From Streptomyces sp. NBC_01255 (lineage in GTDB: Bacteria; Actinomycetota; Actinomycetes; Streptomycetales; Streptomycetaceae), in assembly GCF_036226445.1 (NCBI RefSeq), contig NZ_CP108474.1, positions 1,116,001-1,180,000 of the forward strand: a stretch of 64,000 bases of DNA, read 5' to 3'. The notes below the pieces were generated by a model. The model worked only from the letters and a program-made list of their open reading frames with translations, made no database searches and was not told where the DNA came from. The translations under genes and the position numbers were made by a program. Numbering within the stretch: position 1 is the first letter of the stretch; every line of letters begins with the position of its first letter. This document shows, piece after piece, positions 50,229 to 62,259 of the stretch.

Positions 50229-50906
50229 TCACTTCGCGCGGGCCGCCGCTCCGAAGCCGCCCCGGAGGGTGGCCCGGCCGCCGCCGTCGCCGCCCGTCAG
50301 GACGACGGTGTACGTGTCGGCCGAGGCGTCCCGTACCCCCTCGGCGTGGTTGTACTGGACCGCGAAGACGTGGCGGCCCGGCGGGACCGTACGGCCCGGT
50401 CTGAGGGTCCACCGGTAGACCAGGGCGCCCGGCTCCTCGGTGACCGTGACGGTGAAGTCCTCGGCGGGGCGCGTGCGCCAGTGGCCCGTGCTCACGACGC
50501 CGGCCGTGCGGGCGACCCGCACGTCGACGACGAGGCCCGACACCGGCGTCTCCGTCGTCACGGCGAGATCGGCCTGCGCCCACCAGCGGTTGCTGCCGGG
50601 GTCCATGGTGCCGGCCGCCGCGGCCACCGGCCCCGGCGCGGGCAGCTCCGACGCGGGTGCGGCCGGGCCCCGGTCCAGCGTGGTCACGGCGAGTCCGCCG
50701 ACGCCGACCACCCCGGCGACGGCCACCGCGACGGCCGCGGCCACCGGCCAGCGCCTGCCGGTCCACGGGACGGCCGCGCGGGCGCGCCGGGACGCCTGCG
50801 GCGGCGCGGCGAGGCCGCGTTCCACCCGGGCGAGCATGCGGGCGTGGTCCGGCTGGTGGGCGAGCCCGGCCTCCCGCAGCTCGCGGCGCAGCTGTTCCTC
50901 GTGCAT
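50229..50906 (-). CDS. Membrane-anchored partner of the SigE-family sigma factor
   Basis: This 225-residue protein has a cytoplasmic N-terminus of about 50 residues ('EEQLRRELREAGLAHQPDHARMLARVERG'), one membrane helix ('WPVAAAVAVAVAGVVGVGGLAV') and an extracytoplasmic beta-rich domain. The layout fits an anti-sigma or sensor protein, but the zinc-binding HxxxCxxC motif is absent. Its ATG overlaps the sigma factor stop by one base (TGATG), so the two are made together. Function is inferred from context only. Confidence 0.8.
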   Translation of the reverse strand: MHEEQLRRELREAGLAHQPDHARMLARVERGLAAPPQASRRARAAVPWTGRRWPVAAAVAVAVAGVVGVGGLAVTTLDRGPAAPASELPAPGPVAAAAGTMDPGSNRWWAQADLAVTTETPVSGLVVDVRVARTAGVVSTGHWRTRPAEDFTVTVTEEPGALVYRWTLRPGRTVPPGRHVFAVQYNHAEGVRDASADTYTVVLTGGDGGGRATLRGGFGAAARAK

Positions 50907-51436
50907 CAACGCCTCCCCGCGACGAGTTCGGTGGCGGCCCGATCGCCCAGGAGGCGCTGGAGCTCGGCCATCCCCTTGGCGGTCTGGCTCTTGACCGTAC
51001 CGACCGAGATCCCCAGGGCGAGTGCGGTGTCGCGCTCGGAGAGGTCGAAGGCGTGGCGCAGCACGACGCAGGCGCGCTTGCGGAAGGGCAGGGCGCGCAG
51101 CGCCGTCCGGACGTCGACGACGGCCGGGACGTCGGGGTCCTCGACGTGGTCGGGGCGCCGGTCCCAGAAGGCGGCGATCCGGCGCCGCTCGCGCACGGTG
51201 CCCCGGATGCGGGTGCGGACGAGGTTGGCGACGACGCCCCGGGCGTAGGCGGCGGGGTGGTCGGCGGCGCGGACCCGGTCCCAGCGGTGCCAGAGGGCCA
51301 GCATGGCATCGGCGGCGAGGTCGTCGGCGGCGTCGGTCTCGCCGGTCAGCAGGTGCGCGAGGCGGGCGAGTTCGGCGTAGTGACGCGCGAAGAAGGCCCG
51401 GAACTCCGTCGCGCTGTCGTCGGCCTCAGCGTCCAC
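50906..51436 (-). CDS. SigE-family (ECF group) RNA polymerase sigma factor
   Basis: This 176-residue protein has region 2 ('FRAFFARHYAELARLAHLLTG', 'ADDLAADAMLALWHRWDRV') and region 4 ('LRALPFRKRACVVLRHAFDLSERDTALALGISVGTVKSQTAKGM'). The GTG at 51436 gives the family's usual length and overlaps the end of the LacI gene by 11 bases. The Pro-rich extension to 51544 reads through the LacI tail and is unlikely. It is transcribed with a membrane partner. Confidence 0.88.
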   Translation of the reverse strand: MDAEADDSATEFRAFFARHYAELARLAHLLTGETDAADDLAADAMLALWHRWDRVRAADHPAAYARGVVANLVRTRIRGTVRERRRIAAFWDRRPDHVEDPDVPAVVDVRTALRALPFRKRACVVLRHAFDLSERDTALALGISVGTVKSQTAKGMAELQRLLGDRAATELVAGRR

Positions 51437-52664
51437 CGCGACCACGACGGCCCTCGGTGGATGCGCCGGCCGCCGTGGCTGCGGCGGGCTCTGCGGGTTC
51501 GGCGTCGGTGGATGCGGTGGACATGGCGGGGTCCTCGGATCCACCGGACACCCCGGACACCCCGGCCGGCACGGCGCCTGCCGCCGGACCCGGACCCGTA
51601 CCCACCCGACCGGCGCCCGCCGCTCGGCCCGTGCTCGCGCGCTCGGTCAGGCGGGGCGCGATCAGTTCCGTACCGCGTGCGGGCTCTCCCCCGAGGCGGG
51701 CGACGAGCCGTTCCACGGCGAGTCGCCCCATCTCCTGGGCGGGTACGGAGACGGCGGTGAGCGGGACCGAGGCGTGGACAGCCACCTGGTCGGGGCAGAT
51801 GGCGACGACGGAGACGTCCTCGGGGACCGCACGCCCCTGGTGGCGCAGCACCGCGAGCAGCGGTTCGACGGCGGCCTCGTTCTGGACGACGAGGGCCGTG
51901 GTCCCGGGGCGTTCCTCGAAGACGCGGGTCACGGCGGCGGCGACGGCCGCGTAGGTGCCCTCGACCGGCCGGTGGAGCAGGCCGACGCCGTACGCGTCGG
52001 CGGCGGCGCGCAGCCCGGTGAGCGTACGCGCGGCGAAGCCGGTGCCCCGCGCGTAGACGGCGGGCGGCTCGCCGAGGACGGCGATCCGGGTGTGGCCTAG
52101 GCCCGCGAGGTGCTGGACGCAGCGCGCTCCGGCCGCCGCGAAGTCGAGGTCGACGCAGTCGAGCCCGGCCGAGTCGGCGGCATCGGCGGCATCGCCCGAC
52201 GCAGAGGTCGCGGCGGTCTCGGCCGGGAGGCCGATGAGGACCGCGGGCCGTTCGGCCGCCAGGAGGCAGGGCAGCCGGGGGTCGTCGAGCTCGACGTCCA
52301 TGACGATCATGGCGTCGGCGATGGCGCTGCCCTCCACCCGGCGGACGGCCTCGGGGCCCTCCTCGCCGGTGAGCAGCAGCACGTCGTAGCCGTGGGAGCG
52401 GGCCGTCGTGGTGACGGCCATCGCGATCTCCATCATCACCGGCACGTAGAGCCCGGTGCGGAGCGGCATCATCAGGGCGAGGATGTCGGTCCGGCTGCTG
52501 GCGAGCGCGCGGGCGCCGGCGTGCGGCCGGTAGCCGAGGGCGTCGATGCTGTGCTGGATCCGCTCGCGCGTGGGGGCGGATATGGAGCGTTTGCCGCTGA
52601 GCACGTAGCTAACGGTGCTGGCCGACACCCCGGCGTGGCGGGCGACATCGGCGAGGGTGACCAC
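51426..52664 (-). CDS. LacI-family transcriptional regulator (second paralogue)
   Basis: This 412-residue repressor starts at a GTG with GGAG upstream. Its helix-turn-helix 'VARHAGVSASTVSYVLSGKR' and hinge 'PHAGARALASSR' are identical to those of the first LacI protein (12765-13850), and the effector domain is closely similar. Differences are a short Ala/Ser/Asp insert (about residues 150-163) and a low-complexity tail of about 60 Gly/Ala/Pro/Ser residues ending in 'EGRRGRGGR'. It is divergent from the GH2 beta-galactosidase and probably represses it. Confidence 0.92.
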   Translation of the reverse strand: MVTLADVARHAGVSASTVSYVLSGKRSISAPTRERIQHSIDALGYRPHAGARALASSRTDILALMMPLRTGLYVPVMMEIAMAVTTTARSHGYDVLLLTGEEGPEAVRRVEGSAIADAMIVMDVELDDPRLPCLLAAERPAVLIGLPAETAATSASGDAADAADSAGLDCVDLDFAAAGARCVQHLAGLGHTRIAVLGEPPAVYARGTGFAARTLTGLRAAADAYGVGLLHRPVEGTYAAVAAAVTRVFEERPGTTALVVQNEAAVEPLLAVLRHQGRAVPEDVSVVAICPDQVAVHASVPLTAVSVPAQEMGRLAVERLVARLGGEPARGTELIAPRLTERASTGRAAGAGRVGTGPGPAAGAVPAGVSGVSGGSEDPAMSTASTDAEPAEPAAATAAGASTEGRRGRGGR

Positions 52665-52802
52665 GTACGCGCTCCTGGGCAGTCTCGATGTGGACCCCGA
52701 CCCTAAGCGGCCGCTCGTCGAGCTGTCCAGGTCTGGGTGGAAGAGTCCAAGGGTCCGGCGGTCGCGCGGGGTTGTGCGCGGACCACCGGCGCGGTGGGAT
52801 GA

Positions 52803-55781
<2,979 letters not shown>

Positions 55782-55785
<4 letters not shown>

Positions 55786-56828
55786 CGGAGCAGCCGGTCC
55801 GGGACGATGTCCCGGGCCCGCAGCTCCTCGGCGACGAGGGCCGCGTACTCCGTGGCCCCGCGCACCGAGGTGTGGGTGTTGTCCCGCTTCTCGGTCGTCA
55901 GGTAGAGCGCCTTGGAGGCCTCGGGCCCCAGCTGTTCGACCCGCGCCTTCGTGAGGGCGGTGAGGTCAATCAGCGGGGTGCCGAGGGCGGCCGCGAGGGC
56001 GCGGATCTCGGCCGGGTGGTCCACGCCGAGGCCGTTGACGAGCAGGGCGGTGCCGTTGTCCAGGGTGCCGTCGGTGTTGAACCAGCGGCGGACGATCGGG
56101 GTGACGAGGACGGGTTCGCCGCCCCGGGCCCGGACCCGCTCGACGAGGCTCGTCAGGTTGGCACGGTAGGTGGCCGCGTCCGTCTGCTTGTCGTTGTGGG
56201 CGAGCTGGATCAGGACGGGATCTCCGGGACGGAGCGCGGCCTCGACCGTGTCGAAGAGCGCCGGGTTCGCCAGGAAGGTGACGGTGCTCTCGCCGGAGTC
56301 GGCGTGGTTGGCGACCGCGATCCCGCGCGTGAGGTGGGCGGGGAGCTGCTGTCCCCAGCCGGTGTACGGGTCGCCCGGCTGGTCGCAGACGGTCGAGTCC
56401 CCGACGAGGAAGAGCCGGCGGGCTGCCGGGGCGGGGGTCACCCGAAGCCCGGTGACGCGGGGCGCGGAGCCGCCGAGGACCAGGTCGAGGCCGGGGCTGC
56501 CGGTCGGTCCCGTGGGCTCGCCCTCCGGGTCGCGGACGTCCACGGTGAACGAGCGCCGGACGGTCTCCCCAGCCCCGGTGGCGGTCTCGGCGAGCAGGGC
56601 GCGCCTGGTCTCGCCGGTGACGGCGGTGGAGCCGGCCTCGTCCCCGCCGAGGGTGACGGTGACGTGGTACATGCCGGGGGCGACGTCGAAGTGGCAGGCG
56701 AGGCCGCCGGCGGTGGCGGCGCAGTGGTCGAGGCCCTGGCCGTACGGGCCGTCGGCGTGGGCGGCGGGGGCCGCGGCGAGCGACCCGAGGAGGGTCGCGG
56801 CGGCGGCGAGAAGCGCGGTCCTTCGCAT
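55782..56828 (-). CDS. Secreted SGNH rhamnogalacturonan acetylesterase with N-terminal beta domain
   Basis: This 348-residue protein has a signal peptide (residues 1-25). A beta-rich domain (about 27-130, 'GLACHFDVAPGMYHVTVTLGG') of the kind attached to rhamnogalacturonan acetylesterases comes next. The SGNH domain has S145 in 'FLVGDSTVCDQ', 'ADSGESTVTF', 'LAHNDKQTD' and the catalytic His in 'RDNTHTS'. It is larger than the other acetylesterase here (41607), which lacks the extra domain. It lies downstream of a PL26-type lyase (41-base gap) and probably deacetylates rhamnogalacturonan I. Confidence 0.91.
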
Positions 56829-56869
56829 GGTCCTGTTCCTCTCGTTCCTCTCGGTTCTCACGTCGGTGC

Positions 56870-59602
56870 TCACGCGGGGAGGTGGTCGCCGACCAGGGCG
56901 AGGTTCTGGATGGCGGCCAGGCCGTACAGGGCGGTCGTGTTGGTGCTGATCCACAGGTGCTCGTAGCCGGGTTCGAGGGCGGCGGCGCCCTGGACGGGGG
57001 TCTTGTCCCAGACCATGGCCGCCGTGTAGCCGTCGCTCTTGTCGAACCTGGCCCAGGCGCGCTGGGCGAGCGCCGTGTCGTTCAACTGGGCTGCGGCGTA
57101 GGCGTCCTGGCGCGAGTGGCCCTGGAAGAGGAGGAGGGTGCCGAAGTTCTTGCCGTAGCGGGCGGCCTGTTCGGTCTTGGAGGCGTTGAAGTAGCGGCAG
57201 TAGTCGAGCCAGGCCGCCTTGAACTGCGGCATGTCGACGAGGTCGATGAGTTCGGCGCACATCTCGACCAGACCGAACATGGCCGAGAGGTGGGAGACGC
57301 CGACGACGGGTTCGGTGGCGACGGCGAAGCGGCCGGTGTCGAGGTCGTAGAGGCCGGTGCCCTGGACGAAGCCGTTCGGCTGGGCGGCGATGGTCTCCAT
57401 GGTGGAGCGCAGCCGGGCCTCGGCCTTCGCCGCCTTGGGGCCGCCGCGCTCCCACTCGGTGAGCCAGGCGGCGGCGAGGCCGCTCCAGTCGGTGCCGAAG
57501 CCGATGGAGAGGGCGTGACGGTCCGGCGTGTACGGCTCGGTGCGGATCTTGCGGATGGGGTCGAGGACGAGGAAGGTCTCGTCGGAGTCGACCAGGTCGT
57601 GCATGAGGTCGCCGACGCGTTCGTCGGCGGTGAGGAAGTAGTAGGGACGCCGGTAGACGGCGGTGGAGATGCGCTGCTGCTTGGCGCTGTCGGCGAAGTG
57701 CTGGACGCCGTGGCGGGTGCCGAGTCCGGCCCAGGTGCCGAGGTGGTAGACGTCGACCTCGCCGGTGTGGCGGGTCATGGCCTCGGCGAAGCGGAAGACG
57801 TCGGAGCGGCCGGAGCGCAGGTAGGCGTACCAGAGCCACAGGTCGGGCGAGAGCTCGGAATTGTCCCAGGCGTAGCCGCCGACGTCGTACCGCCACTGGT
57901 GCCGGTCCTCGTCGTAGGTGTGCATGATGTCGCCGTAGTCCCAGAAGCCGTACCAACGGCGCTGTTCCACCTGGTCCTTGTAGTAGGTGAAGAGGTAGTC
58001 GAGGTGGTCCTCGATCTTCGCCTTCGCGGGGGTGGACCGGTCGACGGGCGAGAAGAGTCCGCCGAACACCCGGGCGCGGACGAGGTCTTCGGGGCCGACG
58101 GCGAGCTGCGGCGGGGTGCGGACGGCGGCGGCCTGGGCGACGAGCGTGTCGGCTGTCGGGGTGGCGGCGTTGGCCCAGAACATCAGCTCGCTGGTGCGGG
58201 CGATGCCGTAGGGGGTGCCGAAGCCGGGCTCGTGGTCCTCGTAGGTGATGTTGAGGCCTTCGAGCTGCTCGGGGAACGTGTCCTGGCCCATGCCGTCGTG
58301 GTAGAAGCGCAGGTCCATGGGCTGGGCCTCGGGCGACCACAGCCAGAGGGTGACCTCGGCCTCGTCGCCGGCGGCTCCCCGGATGTCGAGCTGGGCGGGG
58401 TGCTTCTGCCAGAAGTCCCGCAGCCCGAAGGAGAGTCCGCCGCTCACACCGCCGACGTAGCCGAAGCCGCTCGCGCGGCGGCCGCCGCCGGCCGGGATCC
58501 AGCCGTGACCGGGCTTGGTGCGCTTGCGCAGGGCGAAGCCGTCGGCGGAGAGCTGGGCGAGGGTGTAGTCGCCCCAGGTGGGGACGTACTGCATGCGGGT
58601 GGTGACCCGCTGGTCCCAGGTGGCGGGGTCGGGCAGCTTCTCGCCCTTGACCTGGGCGGTGCGGACGGCCGCGCCGGGGTCGCGGCGCAGACCGGTGATG
58701 CCCTGGACGGCCTCGGTGAGGAAGCCCGCGCCCTCGCCGGCGATCCGGACGTGCCGGTCGTAGGGGGCGTCGCGCATCGGGACGGTGAAGCGGACGCCGA
58801 GGCCGCGGATGAAGTCCTTGGCCTGGTCGCCGTCGTAGGTGATGGTGTGGACCATGCGGAAGGACTCGGAGCCCGCGTAGAAGTAGAGGCGTACGGAGAA
58901 CGGCAGCCAACTTCGGCTGCCCTTGCGGTGCTTGCCGTCGATGCGGACCACGGCCCGGACGGGGCCGCGCTGTTCGACGGTGACATCGGAGATCTCTCCG
59001 TCGAACCGCTCCCATTTGGCGTTGCCCTGGTCTCCGTCGTCGAGGTCGCTCTGCCGGAGCAGGACGAGCCGGCCGTCGGTGGCGATCTTCACTCCGCCGC
59101 GGGTGACGGACTCGACGAGCTTCCCGCCGTCCTTCCGGATCACGGCCTGGACGGTGCCGGTGTCGACGGTGATCCGGCGGCCGGTCTCGGTGACGGAGAC
59201 GGCCGTCGCGGCGGTGGCGGGGGCCCCGGGGGCGAGGGTGAAGCGCTCGGCTCCGGCGGCCTCGGGTCCGACGGCGTGCGCGGTCCACTTGAGGGAGCCG
59301 TCGGGCCAGCGGGCGGTGGTCCAGGTCTGTACGGGGACGTTGGCGCCGTCGGCGGTGGTCAGCGCGAAGGCCTGGTCGCCGGGGTGGACGCCCTGGGGCC
59401 AGGCGGCGCCGAAGGTCGAGCCCGCGGCGGCCCCGAGCCCACCGGGCTCCAGCCAGGTGACGGTGGAGGGCCGGTCGGCCGCCGGGGTCTCGGCGGGCGC
59501 GGCGGCCTGGGCGTCCCCACGCCCGAGGACCCAGCTGAACTGTGCGGCGGCACCGGCGACGGCGGCGGCCTTGAGGAGGGAGCGGCGAGGTATCGCGGAC
59601 AT
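56870..59602 (-). CDS. Exo-rhamnogalacturonan lyase family protein (PL26/PcRGLX type)
   Basis: This 910-residue protein has a twin-arginine signal ('IPRRSLLKAAAVAGAAAQFSWVLG'). I relate it to the PcRGLX/YetA family: an N-terminal beta domain ('TWLEPGGLGAAAGSTFGAAWPQGV'), a large beta-sandwich ('WLPFSVRLYFYAGSESFRMVHTITYDGD') and a C-terminal alpha-toroid ('YGFWDYGDIMHTYDEDRHQWRYDVGGYAWDNSE'). Family members remove unsaturated disaccharides from rhamnogalacturonan ends. Secretion is suggested by the signal, so it may act outside the cell with the PL4 endolyase. Its neighbours on both sides belong to rhamnogalacturonan loci. Confidence 0.85.
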   Translation of the reverse strand: MSAIPRRSLLKAAAVAGAAAQFSWVLGRGDAQAAAPAETPAADRPSTVTWLEPGGLGAAAGSTFGAAWPQGVHPGDQAFALTTADGANVPVQTWTTARWPDGSLKWTAHAVGPEAAGAERFTLAPGAPATAATAVSVTETGRRITVDTGTVQAVIRKDGGKLVESVTRGGVKIATDGRLVLLRQSDLDDGDQGNAKWERFDGEISDVTVEQRGPVRAVVRIDGKHRKGSRSWLPFSVRLYFYAGSESFRMVHTITYDGDQAKDFIRGLGVRFTVPMRDAPYDRHVRIAGEGAGFLTEAVQGITGLRRDPGAAVRTAQVKGEKLPDPATWDQRVTTRMQYVPTWGDYTLAQLSADGFALRKRTKPGHGWIPAGGGRRASGFGYVGGVSGGLSFGLRDFWQKHPAQLDIRGAAGDEAEVTLWLWSPEAQPMDLRFYHDGMGQDTFPEQLEGLNITYEDHEPGFGTPYGIARTSELMFWANAATPTADTLVAQAAAVRTPPQLAVGPEDLVRARVFGGLFSPVDRSTPAKAKIEDHLDYLFTYYKDQVEQRRWYGFWDYGDIMHTYDEDRHQWRYDVGGYAWDNSELSPDLWLWYAYLRSGRSDVFRFAEAMTRHTGEVDVYHLGTWAGLGTRHGVQHFADSAKQQRISTAVYRRPYYFLTADERVGDLMHDLVDSDETFLVLDPIRKIRTEPYTPDRHALSIGFGTDWSGLAAAWLTEWERGGPKAAKAEARLRSTMETIAAQPNGFVQGTGLYDLDTGRFAVATEPVVGVSHLSAMFGLVEMCAELIDLVDMPQFKAAWLDYCRYFNASKTEQAARYGKNFGTLLLFQGHSRQDAYAAAQLNDTALAQRAWARFDKSDGYTAAMVWDKTPVQGAAALEPGYEHLWISTNTTALYGLAAIQNLALVGDHLPA

Positions 59603-59683
59603 CGGAATCCCTTCATGCGCATGAGGAAGAGCGCTGTCGCGGCGGAGCGCGCGGACAGCGGGGAGGAAGAGAAGAAGAAGACG

Positions 59684-59717
59684 GGGGCACGTGCCCCGGC
59701 GAGTACCCGCTCGCCGG
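59684..59717. terminator. Double hairpin between the importer operon and the lyase
   Basis: GGGGCACGTGCCCC (59684-59697) is a perfect palindrome, and CCGGCGAG (59696-59703) pairs perfectly with CTCGCCGG (59710-59717) across six bases. It lies after the YesL-like gene on the minus strand. The gap 59603-59759 holds no gene; the lyase promoter must lie between the hairpin and 59602. Confidence 0.55.
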
Positions 59718-59759
59718 AGCCGTGGCCCGGCGGTTACGCGGCCGCCGGAGCCGATGCGA

Positions 59760-60335
59760 CTACGCGGTCGCCGCAGCCGTGGCCCTGCGCTCGACCGCCA
59801 GCGCGGCGGCGACCATGATGCCGAGCGCGGGCACGGCGAGGGGGGCCGAGAACCAGGCCGAGGCCGCGATCACGGCGAAGCCGCAGACGACGAGCAGGGA
59901 ACCGGCCGGGTCCCGCAGGGTCCGGCGGCCCGCCGGGGCGAGGAGCTCGCGCCAGCGGGCGCCCGGGTGCCAGACCGCGCACGCCCGCAGCAGGGCGACG
60001 GCGAGCCCGAGGGCCACGAGGACGCCGGCGGCGCCGACGAGCCGGGCGCCGGGCAGCACCCCCGCCCGTACGACGGCGAGGTCCGCCCACAGCAGGGCGA
60101 GGGTCACCCAGACGGCGACGCCCACGAGCCAGCCCCGGCGGACGGCGGCGCGCAGGTCGGCGGCGAAGAACCGCAGACCGGCCTCCTCGTCGCCCGTCCA
60201 GCGCCGCAGGTGGGCCGCGCCCGCCGCGAGCGCCGCCGGCAGGGTGACCAGCGGGAGCGCGGCGACGGCGATCCACACCCCCACGAGGAGGCACTCCGCG
60301 AAGATCCCGAAGCGGGCCAGGAAGCGTGCTCTCAT
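59760..60335 (-). CDS. DUF624/YesL-like membrane protein
   Basis: This 191-residue protein has four or five predicted helices ('FAECLLVGVWIAVAALPLVTLPAALAAG', 'WLVGVAVWVTLALLWADLAV', 'LVGAAGVLVALGLAVALLRA', 'SLLVVCGFAVIAASAW'). The N-terminal pattern 'LPLVTLPAALAAGAAHLRRW' followed by 'FFAADLRAAVRRGW' is that of the YesL family. In Bacillus, yesL sits in the rhamnogalacturonan locus beside an ABC importer, exactly the context here. Its role is unknown. It follows the MalG-type permease by 14 bases. Confidence 0.85.
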   Translation of the reverse strand: MRARFLARFGIFAECLLVGVWIAVAALPLVTLPAALAAGAAHLRRWTGDEEAGLRFFAADLRAAVRRGWLVGVAVWVTLALLWADLAVVRAGVLPGARLVGAAGVLVALGLAVALLRACAVWHPGARWRELLAPAGRRTLRDPAGSLLVVCGFAVIAASAWFSAPLAVPALGIMVAAALAVERRATAAATA

Positions 60336-60349
60336 CTCGCCTGCCCCCC

Positions 60350-61228
60350 TCAGCCCTTGAGGCCCGAGGTGGCCATGCCGTCGATGAGGTACCGCTGGAA
60401 GGCGAGGAAGAAGGCGACCACCGGAAGCAGTGCCACGAGCGACATCGCGATCATCCCGCCGTAGTTGGCGACGCCGTCCTGGTCGACGAACATCTTCAGG
60501 CCCAGCGAGACCGTGTACTTCTCGGGTTCGTTGAGGTAGATCAGCGGACCCATGAAGTCGTTCCACGCGTTGATGAACGTGAAGATCGCGCTGGTGATGA
60601 GGGCCGGCCGGCAGAGCGGCAGCACGATCGACCAGTACGTCCGCAGGTGCCCGCAGCCGTCGAGGCGGGCGGCCTCGTCGAGTTCCTTCGGCAGCCCGCG
60701 CATGAACTGGAGCATGAGGAAGACGAAGAAGGCGTCCGTGGCCAGGTACTTGCCGAGCAGCAACGGCGTGTAGGTGTTGATCAGTTCGAGCTTCTGGAAG
60801 AGCACGTACTGCGGGATGAGCAGCACGTGGTACGGCAGGAGCAGCGTGCCGATCATCAGGGTGAAGAGCAGTCCGCGCCCGGCGAAACCGATCTTGGCGA
60901 AGGCGTACGCGGAGAGCGAGCTGGAGATCAGCACGCCCACCACCGAACCGACGGCCAGGAAGAGGGAGTTGCCGAAGAAGGTGGAGATGGGGATGTCGGC
61001 GATGCCGTCGGCGAGCCGCCGGTAGTTGTCGATGACGGGGTCGGCGGGGAAGAGCGTCAGGCTGCCGACGATCTCGTCGTTCGGCTTGAACGAGCCGCCG
61101 ATCACCCACACCACGGGGTAGAGGATGACCGCGAGCACGGCCAGCGCCCCGAGGTGCCAGGCGACGGAGCCGCCTCTGCCGGTGCGTGCGAGGCTCATCG
61201 GGCCCTTGCCGGTGCGTGCGAGGCTCAT
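60350..61228 (-). CDS. Sugar ABC importer permease (MalG type)
   Basis: This 292-residue protein has six predicted helices and the EAA loop 'EAARLDGCGHLRTYWSIVLP'. The ATG at 61228 overlaps the upstream permease stop as ATGA. A 30-bp tandem duplication has created a second in-frame ATG at 61198, so the protein begins 'MSLARTGKGPMSLARTGRGG'; the original start cannot be decided. With the permease at 61225 and the binding protein at 62259 it forms the third importer, probably for rhamnogalacturonan fragments. Confidence 0.92.
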   Translation of the reverse strand: MSLARTGKGPMSLARTGRGGSVAWHLGALAVLAVILYPVVWVIGGSFKPNDEIVGSLTLFPADPVIDNYRRLADGIADIPISTFFGNSLFLAVGSVVGVLISSSLSAYAFAKIGFAGRGLLFTLMIGTLLLPYHVLLIPQYVLFQKLELINTYTPLLLGKYLATDAFFVFLMLQFMRGLPKELDEAARLDGCGHLRTYWSIVLPLCRPALITSAIFTFINAWNDFMGPLIYLNEPEKYTVSLGLKMFVDQDGVANYGGMIAMSLVALLPVVAFFLAFQRYLIDGMATSGLKG

Positions 61229-61235
61229 CGGGCCC
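61177..61235. repeat. 30-bp tandem duplication at a permease start
   Basis: A 29-base identical stretch beginning TGCCGGTGCG occurs at 61177-61205 and 61207-61235, giving a 30-base period. It duplicates ten codons including the start codon in frame. Confidence 0.9.
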
Positions 61236-62259
61236 CCTCCTCGTAGTGCACCCAGCGCCGCTGGGACCAGAACAGCACCGCCGTGACCAGGCCGACGGCG
61301 AGCAGCAGCATCCAGGCCATCGCCGAGGCGAGACCCATCCGGCTGTTCTCGAAGCCCTGGATGTAGAGGTAGCAGGTGTAGACGAGCGTGCCGTCGGCCG
61401 GCCCGCAGGCGTTGCCCTGGCTGCCGATGATGTAGGCGGAGCCGAAGATCTGGAAGGAGTGGATGGTCTCCAGGAGCACGTTGAAGAAGAGGACCGGGGA
61501 GATCATCGGCAGGGTGATGTGCCAGAACCGCCGCCAGGGGCTCGCGCCGTCGACCTGGGCCGCCTCGTACAACTCCCGTGGTACCTGCTTGAGTCCGGCC
61601 AGGAAGATGACCATCGGGGCGCCGAACTGCCAGACGGTCAGGGCGACCAGGGCGTAGATGATGCGGTCGGGGTCGCCGATCCAGCCACCGGCGTCCATGC
61701 CGAAGACCTGCTGCGCGCGGTCGACGGCGGCGCCGTCGGAGAAGATCGCGCGCCAGACGATGGCGATGGCGACACTGGCCCCGATGAGCGAGGGCGCGTA
61801 GAACGCGGCCCGGTAGAAGCCCTGCCCGCGCCGGCTCTGGTTGAGCAGCAGGGCGACGCCGAGCGCGGCGGCGAGTTTCAGCGGGGTGCCGATCACCACG
61901 TACCAGCCGGTGATCTCGACCGAGGTGCGCCAGCGGGGGTCGCCGAACATCTCGGTGAAGTTGTCGAGGCCGATCCACCGGGGGGCGTCGAAGAGGTTGT
62001 AGTCGGTGAAGGCGAAGTAGAGGGAGGCCACCATGGGCCCCGCGGTGAGCAGGAGGAAGCCCGCGATCCAGGGGGACATGAAGAGGTAGCCCGCGAGGTT
62101 CTCGCGGCGGGCCCGGCGGGGGCGGGCGGCGCGGCCCGCCGCCCGGGGCGGGCGCCCGCCGCCGGACGGGGAGTCCGCGGGTGCGGGCCCCTCGTCCGGG
62201 CGGGTCGCCCGCGCGGGGTGCGGCGCGGGAGTCGGTGCGGAGGTCACGGCGGCGTCCAT
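61225..62259 (-). CDS. Sugar ABC importer permease (MalF type)
   Basis: This 344-residue protein has a Pro/Ala/Arg-rich cytoplasmic tail of about 50 residues, then six predicted helices, with EAA loop 'EAAQVDGASPWRRFWHITLP'. Its ATG overlaps the binding-protein stop by one base (TGATG). Resemblance to YesP-type permeases and the YesL-like neighbour support rhamnogalacturonan oligosaccharides as cargo. Confidence 0.92.
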   Translation of the reverse strand: MDAAVTSAPTPAPHPARATRPDEGPAPADSPSGGGRPPRAAGRAARPRRARRENLAGYLFMSPWIAGFLLLTAGPMVASLYFAFTDYNLFDAPRWIGLDNFTEMFGDPRWRTSVEITGWYVVIGTPLKLAAALGVALLLNQSRRGQGFYRAAFYAPSLIGASVAIAIVWRAIFSDGAAVDRAQQVFGMDAGGWIGDPDRIIYALVALTVWQFGAPMVIFLAGLKQVPRELYEAAQVDGASPWRRFWHITLPMISPVLFFNVLLETIHSFQIFGSAYIIGSQGNACGPADGTLVYTCYLYIQGFENSRMGLASAMAWMLLLAVGLVTAVLFWSQRRWVHYEEGAR

